NCBI RefSeq assembly: GCF_019745455.1
Contig: NZ_JAIETD010000032.1
Coordinates: 1-64,000 of the forward strand
Length of the DNA: 64,000 bases
Direction: 5' to 3'
Origin: Methylobacterium sp.
GTDB lineage: Bacteria; Pseudomonadota; Alphaproteobacteria; Rhizobiales; Beijerinckiaceae
In this document: piece by piece, positions 1 through 8,442 of the stretch
Numbering within the stretch: the first letter of the stretch is position 1
Layout of the letters: each line of letters opens with the position of its first letter
Position numbers and translations under genes: made by a program
Notes under the pieces: generated by a model
Databases searched by the model: none
What the model was told of the DNA's origin: nothing
Seen by the model: only the letters and a program-made list of their open reading frames with translations

Positions 1-137
1 CAAGCCACCCAGTCCCAGCATCATCAAACGAGCAATGCGCATCGTCGCCGACGCCAAGGAGGTATCGCAACCAGACACCTACCCATGCGCCGCCTTCATC
101 GGCGCCATCGTCATTGAGCGCTCCGGAGTTGTCGAGA

Positions 138-701
138 ATGGACTCGTTCGAGCTGAACAAGGTCGCCGGTGCGGTGCTCGGCACCCTGCTCTTCGTGATG
201 GGTTCGGGGTTCCTGGCCGAGCTGATCTATCACGGGAAGCCGGCCGGAAATGCCGGCTACGCGCTTCCCGAGCCTGCCCCGACCGCGAGTGCGGCACCGG
301 AGGCCGCGAAGGTCGAGCCCATCGCCGTGCGGCTCGCGAGCGCCAGTGCCGAGAAGGGACAGGCCGGGGTCAAGGCGTGCCAAGCCTGCCATGTCTTCGA
401 CAAGTCGAACACCAACAAGGTCGGCCCCGGCCTCTGGGACGTGGTCGAGCGCAAGCTCGGCAGCCATCCGGGCTTCGAGTATTCGGCCGGGCTCAAGGAG
501 AAGGGCGGCGCCTGGGATTACGCCCAGCTCGATGGTTTCCTCGAGAACCCGAAGGGTTACATCAAGGGCACGAAGATGGCCTATGCGGGCATTTCCTCGC
601 CGCAGGAGCGCGCCAACGTCATCGCCTATCTGCGCACGCTCTCGGAGACCCCGAAGCCGCTGCCGACCGCCGAGGCCAAGCCGGCGGAAGCCAAGCCCTG
701 A
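138..701 (+). CDS. membrane-anchored class I cytochrome c (CycM-like)
   Basis: An electron carrier, probably of the aerobic respiratory chain, tethered to the inner membrane and facing the periplasm. The 187-aa product has an uncleaved N-terminal membrane anchor (about residues 8-30), an Ala/Pro-rich linker (about 40-65), one haem-binding CQACH motif at 81-85, and a candidate axial Met at about 147 in GTKMAYAG. This layout is typical of alphaproteobacterial CycM/cytochrome c552. ATG 138 is preferred over an upstream in-frame TTG at 114 because a GGAG lies about 10 nt before it and the protein then begins with the family's MDSFELNK-type start. The C-terminus is a low-complexity Ala/Glu/Lys/Pro tail. 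A good terminator follows at 735-754. Confidence 0.9.
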   Translation: MDSFELNKVAGAVLGTLLFVMGSGFLAELIYHGKPAGNAGYALPEPAPTASAAPEAAKVEPIAVRLASASAEKGQAGVKACQACHVFDKSNTNKVGPGLWDVVERKLGSHPGFEYSAGLKEKGGAWDYAQLDGFLENPKGYIKGTKMAYAGISSPQERANVIAYLRTLSETPKPLPTAEAKPAEAKP

Positions 702-734
702 GCGGATGACCCGCCGCGGTTCGCGTACGACATC

Positions 735-757
735 AGGCCGGGGAAACCCGGCCTTTC
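735..757 (+). terminator. rho-independent terminator after the cytochrome c gene
   Basis: A perfect 8-bp inverted repeat, AGGCCGGG (735-742) and CCCGGCCT (747-754), closes on a GAAA tetraloop and is followed by TTCT. It lies 33 nt after the cytochrome stop codon and separates it from the Yej genes. Confidence 0.75.
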
Positions 758-892
758 TCATGTCTGCTACCCGGAGGCCCTGCCCCTGCGCGCAAGCGCC
801 GAATTGGCGTTCGAGCCGCGACCGTCCTAGAACGGCGCAACCTGCCGCATCGGCGGGGTGAAGCCGTCATCGAGGGAGACAGCCGGATCGTG

Positions 893-2782
893 ATGCGTCA
901 GAGCCTGATCGAATCGTGCCGTGCCGGATTGCTCGCCGCGGTACTCGTCGTCTCCGGGTTCGGATTTCAGGCGGTCGCTCAGACGCCTCCGCCGGCCGAT
1001 AACGCGTTCTCCCATGCGATCACGCTGATGGGGGAGCCGAAATATCCGCCAAGCTTCAAGCATTTCGAGTATGCCGACCCCGCAGCTCCGAAGGGCGGCC
1101 TGGTGCGGCTCGGGGCACAGGGCGGTTTCGACAACTTCAATTACGTGGTGTCGGGCCTCAAGGGCGATCTCGAAGGCGCGGTCACCCTGATTTACGATAC
1201 CCTGATGACGGAATCCGCCGACGAGCCGTTCACCTCCTACGGCCTCGTCGCCGAGGGCGTGCGGGTAGCACCGGACCTTTCTTCCGTGAGCTATCGCCTG
1301 CGCGAAAACGCTCGCTGGCATGACGGCACCCCGATCAGCGTCGAGGACGTGATCTGGTCCTTCGATACGCTGAAGGCCAACAGTCCGTTCTATTCGGCCT
1401 ACTACCAAACCGTCACGAAGGCAGAAGCCACAGGGACACGTGAGGTCACCTTCCGCTTCAGCGAAACCGGCAACCGCGAGCTCCCGCAGGTGCTCGGTCA
1501 GCTGCGCATCCTTCCCAAGCATTGGTGGACGGCCAAGGACGCGCAGGGGCGCCAGCGCGACGCAGCTCAGACGACCCTCGAGATCCCCCTGGGCTCCGGC
1601 CCCTATCGCCTCGCCAAGTTCGAGCCCGGCCGCAGCGCCACCTACGAGCGGGTGGCCGATTACTGGGGCAAGGATCTGCCGGTGAATGTCGGTCGCAACA
1701 ATTTCGGCACCATCCGCAACGAGTATTTTCGCGATTCCACCGTACTGATCGAGGCGCTGAAGGGCGATCTCTACGACTTTCGCACTGAGAACGTCGCCCG
1801 CAACTGGGCCACCGCCTACGACGACTTCCCCGCCGTGAAGGAGGGCCGCCTCGTCAAGGAGGAATTCCCCGATCGCGGCAACGGCAACATGCAGGCCTTC
1901 GTCTTCAATACGCGGAAGCCCAAATTCGCCGACGAGCGCGTACGCCGCGCCTTCAACCTCGCCATGAACTACGAGGAGATGAACCGGGCTCTGTTCTTCG
2001 GCCTCTATAGGCGGATCGATTCCTACTATTTCGGTTCCGAGCTTGCCTCTTCCGGCCTGCCGGGACCCGAGGAACTCGCCCTCCTCGAACCGCTCAAGGA
2101 CAAGATCCCGGCCTCCGTCTTCACGACGCCTTACGCCAATCCGGTCAACGGTAGCCCGGAGGCGGTCCGCACCAACCTGCGCGAGGCCGTTCGCCTCCTC
2201 AAGGAGGCTGGTTACGAGCTGAAGAACGGTCAGATGACCAACGTGAAGACGGGCGAGCCGCTCACCGTCGAGTTCCTCGAATTCCAGAGCGTGTTCGAGC
2301 GGGTGATCCTGCCGTTCGCCGCGCAGTTGAAGCTCATCGGCATCAACTCGAACCTCCGGGTCATCGATCAGGCGCAGTACCAGAACCGGATGCGGTCCTT
2401 CGACTTCGACGTCACCACGAGCTCATGGGCGGAATCGCTGTCGCCGGGCAACGAGCAGCGCGAATATTGGGGCTCGGCTGCCGCCGACAAACCCGGCTCG
2501 CGCAACCTCATCGGGATCAAGGACCCGGCCATCGATGCGCTGATCGAGAAGGTGGTTTTCGCCAAGGACCGTCCCGGCGTCATCGCCGCCACCAAGGCGC
2601 TCGACCGGGTGCTCCTCGCCCACAATTACGTCGTGCCACAATGGGCTTCCAACGTCTCCCGGACCCTGCGTTGGAACCGGTTCAGCCGTCCCGCCGTGCT
2701 GCCGCGCTACGGCGGTTCGGGCTTCCCGACGACGTGGTGGTACGACGAGGGGCTTGCCGCGAAGACGGGGGCGCCGCGTTGA
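893..2782 (+). CDS. yejA: Yej-type oligopeptide ABC transporter, substrate-binding protein 1
   Basis: Periplasmic solute-binding protein of the SBP_bac_5 family, close to YejA, which delivers oligopeptides (microcin C-like peptides in E. coli; defence peptides in rhizobia) to the YejBEF importer. The product is about 629 aa with a Sec signal peptide ending near AVA|Q (about residue 30). The mature protein shows the YejA-style opening (KYPPSFKHFEY, DPAAPKGG), the family's RLRENARWHDGTPI segment near 140-155 and a C-terminal TTWWYDEG. A GTG at 890 directly precedes ATG 893, and either could start translation; a GAGGGAG lies about 14 nt upstream. It heads a tight operon with a paralogue and a permease. 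Confidence 0.88.
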   Translation: MRQSLIESCRAGLLAAVLVVSGFGFQAVAQTPPPADNAFSHAITLMGEPKYPPSFKHFEYADPAAPKGGLVRLGAQGGFDNFNYVVSGLKGDLEGAVTLIYDTLMTESADEPFTSYGLVAEGVRVAPDLSSVSYRLRENARWHDGTPISVEDVIWSFDTLKANSPFYSAYYQTVTKAEATGTREVTFRFSETGNRELPQVLGQLRILPKHWWTAKDAQGRQRDAAQTTLEIPLGSGPYRLAKFEPGRSATYERVADYWGKDLPVNVGRNNFGTIRNEYFRDSTVLIEALKGDLYDFRTENVARNWATAYDDFPAVKEGRLVKEEFPDRGNGNMQAFVFNTRKPKFADERVRRAFNLAMNYEEMNRALFFGLYRRIDSYYFGSELASSGLPGPEELALLEPLKDKIPASVFTTPYANPVNGSPEAVRTNLREAVRLLKEAGYELKNGQMTNVKTGEPLTVEFLEFQSVFERVILPFAAQLKLIGINSNLRVIDQAQYQNRMRSFDFDVTTSSWAESLSPGNEQREYWGSAAADKPGSRNLIGIKDPAIDALIEKVVFAKDRPGVIAATKALDRVLLAHNYVVPQWASNVSRTLRWNRFSRPAVLPRYGGSGFPTTWWYDEGLAAKTGAPR

Positions 2783-4632
2783 GCGCGGGTCCGACGCGCC
2801 GGACGGTGGTTGCCGGCGCGGCCGCTGTCGCGCTCTGCGGATCATCGAGGGAGGGAATAGGGCAGGCCCGCACCGCGCACGGGCTGTCGAGCTTCGGCGA
2901 CCTCAAATACCAACCCGACTTCCGCAATTTCGACTATGTCGACCCGATGTCGCCGAAAGGCGGCCGCTTCTCGGCGCAACTGACTTCGACGATCGGCAAC
3001 CAGTCATCCGAGACCTTCAACACCCTCAACATCTATGTCCTGCGTGGCGACGGCGCGCCGGGCATGAACCTGACCTTCGACTCGCTGATGGTCAGGGCCC
3101 TCGACGAGCCCGACGCCCTCTACGGGCTCCTCGCCCGCTCGGTGGAGATTTCCGATGACAGGCTGGCCTACCGCTTCGCCCTGAGGCCGCAGGCCCGCTT
3201 CCACGATGGTTCGCCTCTCACTGCACGGGATGTCGCATTCTCGCTGATGCTCCTGAAGGAGAAGGGTCACCCGGCGATCTCGCAGGTGATCCGCGACATG
3301 GTGGAGGCGAGCGCCGAGGCAGAGACAGTGACGGTCCGCTTCGCACCAGGCCGTAGCCGCGACCTGCCCCTCTTCGTCGCCACCCTTCCGGTGTTCTCGG
3401 CCGATTACTATCGCGGCCGCGACTTCGAGGCCTCGTCGCTCGAACCGCCACTGGGCTCCGGTTCCTACCAGGTCGGCCGGCTCGAATCGGGCCGGTTCAT
3501 CGAACTCGAGCGGGTCCGCGACTATTGGGGCGCAGACCTGCCGGTGAATGTCGGCCAGAACAATTTCGACGCGATCCGTTACGAGTGCTTCCGTGATCGC
3601 CAGGTGGCGTTCGAGGCCTTCAAGGGTGGCGCCTTCACCTACCGCGAAGAATTCACTGCGAAGGTCTGGGCCACCGGCTACGATTTTCCCGCGGTGAAGG
3701 AGGGCCGGGTCCGGCGTGAGATCCTGCCCGACAAAACGCCGTCCGGCACGCAGGGCTGGTGGATCAATACCCGCCGCGCCGCCTTCAAGGACCGCCGGGT
3801 GCGCGAGGCGATCGGGCTGTGCTTCGACTTCACCTGGACCAACAAGAACCTGATGTTCGAGGCCTATCAGCGCACAGCCTCTTACTTCGAGAACTCGGAT
3901 CTCAAGGCGACAGGCTTGCCCTCGCCGGAGGAACTGGCACTCCTCGAGCCCTTGCGCGCGACGCTTCTGCCTGAGGTCTTCGGAGAGGTCTGGAGTCCGC
4001 CCGAATCCGATGGGTCCGGCCAGGATCGCACGCTGCTGGGCCGCGCGGCCGGGCTCCTGCGCGAAGCCGGCTGCGTCCGCAGCGAAGGCGTCCAGAGACT
4101 GCCCGACGGCAAGCCCATCGAGATCGAATTCCTCGACGTCACGGCGAGCCTAGAACCCCATACGCTGCCCTTCATCCGCAACCTCGGTCTCATCGGCATC
4201 AAGGCGCGCTTTCGCACCGTCGACGCCTCGCAGTACCAGTCGCGACTCAAGGATTTCGACTTCGACATCACCAGCCGGCGCTATTCCAGCGGGATGACGC
4301 CGGGGCCGGAAATGCGCGAGATCTACGGGTCGCGCGCGGCCTCAACTCCCGGTTCGAACAACCTCGCGGGCATCGCCGACCCAGCCGTGGACGCACTGAT
4401 CACCGCCGCCACCGACGCGGTGTCGCGGCCGGCTCTTGTCACCGCATGCCGTGCCCTCGACAGGGTGCTGCGGGCCGGGCAGTACTGGGTACCGATGTGG
4501 TACGGTGCCGCCCACAGGATCGCGGTCTGGGACGTGTTCAGCCGCCCGGCGGAGCCGCCGCCCTACGGCCTCGGCGTGCCGGCGACGTGGTGGTTCGATG
4601 CCGCCAAGGCCCGGCGCATCGGCCGGATCTGA
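2779..4632 (+). CDS. yejA: Yej-type oligopeptide ABC transporter, substrate-binding protein 2 (Tat-exported)
   Basis: Paralogue of the preceding gene, 617 aa, with the same SBP_bac_5 landmarks (KYQPDFRNFDYVDP, FHDGSPLTARDV, DYWGADLPVNVGQNNF, final TWWFD). The open frame extends far upstream, but homology begins at a TTG at 2779 whose codon overlaps the previous stop (TTGA), pointing to translational coupling. From that start the N-terminus reads MSAGPTRRTVVAG, a twin-arginine signal with R7-R8, unlike the Sec signal of paralogue 1. Two tandem yejA genes before yejB are known from Sinorhizobium. The pair may widen the peptide range accepted by one permease. Confidence 0.87.
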   Translation: MSAGPTRRTVVAGAAAVALCGSSREGIGQARTAHGLSSFGDLKYQPDFRNFDYVDPMSPKGGRFSAQLTSTIGNQSSETFNTLNIYVLRGDGAPGMNLTFDSLMVRALDEPDALYGLLARSVEISDDRLAYRFALRPQARFHDGSPLTARDVAFSLMLLKEKGHPAISQVIRDMVEASAEAETVTVRFAPGRSRDLPLFVATLPVFSADYYRGRDFEASSLEPPLGSGSYQVGRLESGRFIELERVRDYWGADLPVNVGQNNFDAIRYECFRDRQVAFEAFKGGAFTYREEFTAKVWATGYDFPAVKEGRVRREILPDKTPSGTQGWWINTRRAAFKDRRVREAIGLCFDFTWTNKNLMFEAYQRTASYFENSDLKATGLPSPEELALLEPLRATLLPEVFGEVWSPPESDGSGQDRTLLGRAAGLLREAGCVRSEGVQRLPDGKPIEIEFLDVTASLEPHTLPFIRNLGLIGIKARFRTVDASQYQSRLKDFDFDITSRRYSSGMTPGPEMREIYGSRAASTPGSNNLAGIADPAVDALITAATDAVSRPALVTACRALDRVLRAGQYWVPMWYGAAHRIAVWDVFSRPAEPPPYGLGVPATWWFDAAKARRIGRI

Positions 4633-4642
4633 GGAACCCCGC

Positions 4643-5743
4643 GTGCTCGCCTACATCCTGCGCCGCATCGCCCTGATGGTCCCGACCATCTTCGGGATCA
4701 TGCTGATCACCTTCGTTATCGTGCAGTTCGCCCCCGGCGGCCCGGTCGAGCGCGTGCTCGCCCAGCTTCAGGGCCAGAACGATGCCGGCCTGTCGCGGGT
4801 GACCGGCGGCGCAGGCGACCTCGGCGGCGGGATGGCTTCTCGCGGCGGGGAGAGCAGTTCGCGCTATCGCGGGGCGCAGGGGCTCGACCCCGCCTTCATC
4901 GCCAAGCTGGAGAAGCAGTTCGGCTTCGACAAGCCGGCGCCCGAGCGCTTCGCCAAGATGCTGTGGGACTACGTCCGGTTCGATTTCGGCAACAGCTATT
5001 TTCGCGACGTGTCGGTGCTTCAACTCATCCGCGAGCGCCTTCCGGTCTCGATCTCCCTGGGCCTGTGGATGACGCTGCTCTCCTACGCCATCTCGATCCC
5101 GCTCGGCATCCGAAAAGCGGTGAAGGAGGGCTCGCGCTTCGACCTCTGGACTTCCGGCGTCGTCATCGTCGGCTACGCGGTGCCGAGCTTCCTGTTCGGC
5201 ATCCTGCTCATCATCCTGTTCGCCGGCGGCTCGTTCTTCCAGTGGTTCCCGATCCGCGGCCTGACGAGCGAGAACTTCGACAGCCTGAGCCTCTGGGGCA
5301 AGGCCGTCGACTACGCCTGGCACATGGTGCTGCCGCTCACCGCCCTGGTGCTCGGCGCCTTCGCCACCTCGACGCTCCTCACCAAGAACTCGTTTCTCGA
5401 CGAGATCCGCAAGCAATACGTCCTGACGGCACGAATGAAGGGCCTGACCGAGCGGCGCGTTCTCTACGGCCACGTCTTCCGCAACGCCATGCTGATCGTG
5501 GTGGCGGGCTTCCCCGGCGCCTTCATCGCGGCCTTCTTCACCGGCTCTCTCCTGATCGAGACGATCTTCACCCTCGACGGGCTCGGCCTCCTGTCCTTCT
5601 CGGCCATCGTCGGACGCGACTACCCGATCGTGTTCGCGACCCTGTACATCTTCTCGCTGCTCGGGCTCGCCGTGAATCTCCTCTCCGACCTGATCTATAC
5701 CTGGATCGACCCGCGCATCGACTTCTCGAGCCGCGCCAACTGA
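4643..5743 (+). CDS. yejB: Yej-type ABC transporter permease YejB
   Basis: Inner-membrane permease of the BPD_transp_1 family for oligopeptide import, 366 aa, close to the length of E. coli YejB. It begins MLAYILRRIALMVPTIFG, has a long periplasmic insert after the first helix (about 35-130), and then five further hydrophobic segments. The EAA-loop region near ILTARMKGLTERRVLYGHVFRNA is intact. GTG 4643 is chosen as the start: it lies 11 nt after the preceding stop and opens directly into the first transmembrane helix. The partner permease YejE and ATPase YejF do not follow; an acetyltransferase gene begins 9 nt after the stop codon. Confidence 0.9.
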   Translation: MLAYILRRIALMVPTIFGIMLITFVIVQFAPGGPVERVLAQLQGQNDAGLSRVTGGAGDLGGGMASRGGESSSRYRGAQGLDPAFIAKLEKQFGFDKPAPERFAKMLWDYVRFDFGNSYFRDVSVLQLIRERLPVSISLGLWMTLLSYAISIPLGIRKAVKEGSRFDLWTSGVVIVGYAVPSFLFGILLIILFAGGSFFQWFPIRGLTSENFDSLSLWGKAVDYAWHMVLPLTALVLGAFATSTLLTKNSFLDEIRKQYVLTARMKGLTERRVLYGHVFRNAMLIVVAGFPGAFIAAFFTGSLLIETIFTLDGLGLLSFSAIVGRDYPIVFATLYIFSLLGLAVNLLSDLIYTWIDPRIDFSSRAN

Positions 5744-5752
5744 GCGGCCCGG

Positions 5753-6247
5753 ATGACGACGCTGCCGCTGCTGATCCGGCCGGAATTACCCGACGACGCG
5801 CAAGCGGTGGAGCGCCTCCATGCTCGCGCCTTCGGCCCCGGCCGTTACGCCCGCACGCCCTATCGCCTGCGCGAGGGGGTGCCGCATCGCCCCGACCTCT
5901 CCTTCACCGCCCTGGTCGGGACCTTCCTGGTCGGCTCGGTGCGGATGGGACCGATCCTGATCGGAGGGCGGGCGGCCTTGATGCTCGGGCCGCTCGCCGT
6001 CGATCCGAGCTTCGAGAACCGCGGCATCGGCTCGGGCCTCATGAACCGCAGCCTCGACGCCGCACGGGCGGGGGGCGAGGCGCTGGTGCTCCTCGTCGGA
6101 GACGCGCCCTTCTACGCCCGCTTCGGCTTCGAGCGGGTGCCCGCCGGTACGCTGATGCTGCCGGGACCGGTCGATCCCGGGCGGGTGTTGTGGCTGGCGC
6201 TGCAGGACGGGGCGAAGGCGATGCGAGGGATGGTGACGGGCGGGTAG
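5753..6247 (+). CDS. GNAT family N-acetyltransferase (YhbS-like)
   Basis: A 164-aa GCN5-related acetyltransferase. The acetyl-CoA binding core is recognisable at about residues 80-100 (LGPLAVDPSFENRGIGSGL, the R/Q-x-x-G-x-G/A loop as ENRGIGSG), and a late FYARFGFERV matches the conserved end of YhbS-like members. The substrate is unknown. It starts only 9 nt after yejB and so is probably co-transcribed with the peptide-uptake genes, where modification of imported peptides or amines would fit. That role is inference from position only. Confidence 0.8.
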   Translation: MTTLPLLIRPELPDDAQAVERLHARAFGPGRYARTPYRLREGVPHRPDLSFTALVGTFLVGSVRMGPILIGGRAALMLGPLAVDPSFENRGIGSGLMNRSLDAARAGGEALVLLVGDAPFYARFGFERVPAGTLMLPGPVDPGRVLWLALQDGAKAMRGMVTGG

Positions 6248-6323
6248 GTGCCGGGAACCGGCAACGTCAGGTAAGCGTCTGCTCAAGCGTCGGACAGCGA
6301 AGATCAACGCCTCTGGCCGCCCG

Positions 6324-8408
6324 TCAAGCCACGCGTCCGCGCCGCCCCTCGACGAGCCACATGGCCAGCACGGCCGCAGCCAGAGCCGCGAGGGCCCAGA
6401 GACCGAGCGCCAGGGGATAGACCTCGACGCCCCGAATATTGGCGCTGTCGCTCGGGCGGAACCCGATCCAGTCGGCACCGGCCAGCCGCCCGCTGCGCAC
6501 GCTCTGCAGCCGTGGGACGGTGAAGCCGCCATTGGCTTCGTCGAGGCGCCGGATCGAGCCGCCCGTGCCTTCGGCCAGGGGTCGCAGCCGCTCTGTATCG
6601 CTGAAGACGTCGGCAAGCTCGCGCGGGTTCGGGGGCCCGACGCTGACGAAGGCGACGAGGCTGCCCGAGCGCAACGTGTGTAGCCCTAGGCTAGCCGCCT
6701 CGAAGGTTGTGGCGAAGAGGCCGGGCTCGCTTTGCGTCAGCGTCAGGCTTGTCTGTGTACCGGTCGGACCGGTGACGCTAACCGGCTCTGCGGTGTCGGC
6801 CATGGTCTGGCGCTCGACGCGGACCTCGCGGCCGCGGCCGGTGGTCTGGGCGCGCAGTGCCTCCTCTTCGAGGGCCGGCTCCTTCATCAGCCAATGGCCG
6901 AGGCGCCGCAGCAGGTCGAGATAGGGTCCGCCATCCTGATAGCCCCTCGCCCAGAGCCAGGCATGGTCTGAGAGCAGCAGCGCGACCCGGCCCTTCGCCT
7001 CGCGCGACAACGCGAGGAGCGGCAGGGAATCGGCGCCCTGCAGGATCGGCTGGATGCCGGGCTTGGTCTGCGCCGCCACGACCCGGAGCCAGTCGCCCCA
7101 GGCCGGCGGAGAAGACTCAGAGCCCGGCAGGGCGCGGGTGACCGGATGGCGCTGGCCGGTGCCGGTGAGGGCGGCCTTGTAGGCGCGCTCGACGACGCGG
7201 CCGTTCGGCTCGCCCGGCAGGATCGCCGAGAGGCGGGTGCGCGACAGGCTCGTCGGCGAGGCGAATTCCGGACCGGCGGCGATGAGCAGCGCGCCGCCGT
7301 CGCGGACGTAGCGGACGATGTTGTCGAAATAGGCCGAGGGCAGCACGCTCTGGTTGGCGTAGCGGTCGAAGATGATGAGATCGAAATCCTTGATCTTCTG
7401 GACGAACAATTCGCGCGTCGGGAACGCGATCAGCGACAATTCCGAGATGGGCGTCCCGTCCTGCTTCTCGGGAGGCCGAAGGATCGTGAAATGGACGAGG
7501 TCGACATTGGCGTCGGACTTCAGAAGGTTGCGCCAGGTCCGCTCGCCCTGATGCGGCTCGCCCGAGACGAGGAGCACGCGCAGCTTCTCGCGGATGCCCT
7601 CGATCGGGAGCACAGCGCGGTTGTTGATGGTGGTGAGTTCGCCGGGCAGCGCCTCGACCTCGATCTCGACGACGTTGGGGCCGCCATGCTCGATTCGCGT
7701 CGTCAGCGAGAAGGGCCGGCCCGTCGGCACCGAGCGCCGTTCGATCTCTTCGCCGTCGCGCCGCACCGTCACCACGGCATTGCCGGTGCCGCCGCGCTCC
7801 ATCACCTCGGCCTTGATCGCGAGGTCGCGCCCGACGATGCCGAAGCGCGGCGCCTCGATGAGTTTGATCTGGCGGTCGCGCTCGTCCGGATGGCCCGTGA
7901 CGAGCACGTGAAGCGGCGCCTTGATGCCGAGTGCCGCCACCGAGGCCGGCATGTCGTGAACGACGCCGTCGGTGAGCATCACCACACCGGCGAGGCGCTC
8001 GGGCGGAACGTCCGAGAGCGCCTGGGACAGGGCTGTGAACAGCCTGGTGCCTTCGTCGCCGTCGGCCGCATCGGGGACGTCGATGAAGCGAGGCTCGATA
8101 TTGGTGAGCGAACCGAACCGGCGCTGCAACTCTGCGCGCACCGCATCCGTCATGCTCGCGCGGTCACCGAGCGCCTGTGATCCGGAACGGTCGACCACGA
8201 TGGCGGCGATGTCCTTGACCGGCTCGCGGTCCTCGCGGACCAGGGACGGGTTGGCGATGGCGAGCAGCACCAGGGCGAGGGCCACAGCGCGCAGCAGCGC
8301 GGTCCTGCCCCTTGCGACGATCGCCAGGATGCAGAACAGGGCCACGACGATCCCGAAGCCGGCAAGGACAGGCCAAGGCACGAGGGGCGTGAAGGCGAGG
8401 CTCAGCAT
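6324..8408 (-). CDS. membrane protein with VWA-like domain, last gene of a MoxR operon
   Basis: A 694-aa protein with two N-terminal membrane helices (about 10-55), a large central region and one C-terminal helix (about 665-687). Just after the helices, IVVDRSGSQ carries the D-x-S-x-S pattern (D73, S75, S77) of a von Willebrand A metal site. A later part (about 280-400, with AGPEFA and LLVSGEPHQGERTW) resembles the class I glutamine-amidotransferase-like fold often found in these proteins. It is the distal gene of the moxR-DUF58-BatA-like operon. Such complexes are thought to work as chaperones or metal-insertion assemblies at the cell envelope; the specific target here is not known. Confidence 0.75.
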   Translation of the reverse strand: MLSLAFTPLVPWPVLAGFGIVVALFCILAIVARGRTALLRAVALALVLLAIANPSLVREDREPVKDIAAIVVDRSGSQALGDRASMTDAVRAELQRRFGSLTNIEPRFIDVPDAADGDEGTRLFTALSQALSDVPPERLAGVVMLTDGVVHDMPASVAALGIKAPLHVLVTGHPDERDRQIKLIEAPRFGIVGRDLAIKAEVMERGGTGNAVVTVRRDGEEIERRSVPTGRPFSLTTRIEHGGPNVVEIEVEALPGELTTINNRAVLPIEGIREKLRVLLVSGEPHQGERTWRNLLKSDANVDLVHFTILRPPEKQDGTPISELSLIAFPTRELFVQKIKDFDLIIFDRYANQSVLPSAYFDNIVRYVRDGGALLIAAGPEFASPTSLSRTRLSAILPGEPNGRVVERAYKAALTGTGQRHPVTRALPGSESSPPAWGDWLRVVAAQTKPGIQPILQGADSLPLLALSREAKGRVALLLSDHAWLWARGYQDGGPYLDLLRRLGHWLMKEPALEEEALRAQTTGRGREVRVERQTMADTAEPVSVTGPTGTQTSLTLTQSEPGLFATTFEAASLGLHTLRSGSLVAFVSVGPPNPRELADVFSDTERLRPLAEGTGGSIRRLDEANGGFTVPRLQSVRSGRLAGADWIGFRPSDSANIRGVEVYPLALGLWALAALAAAVLAMWLVEGRRGRVA

Positions 8409-8442
8409 GTGATGCGGCCTCTTTCCGGAACCGACGTTTCCC

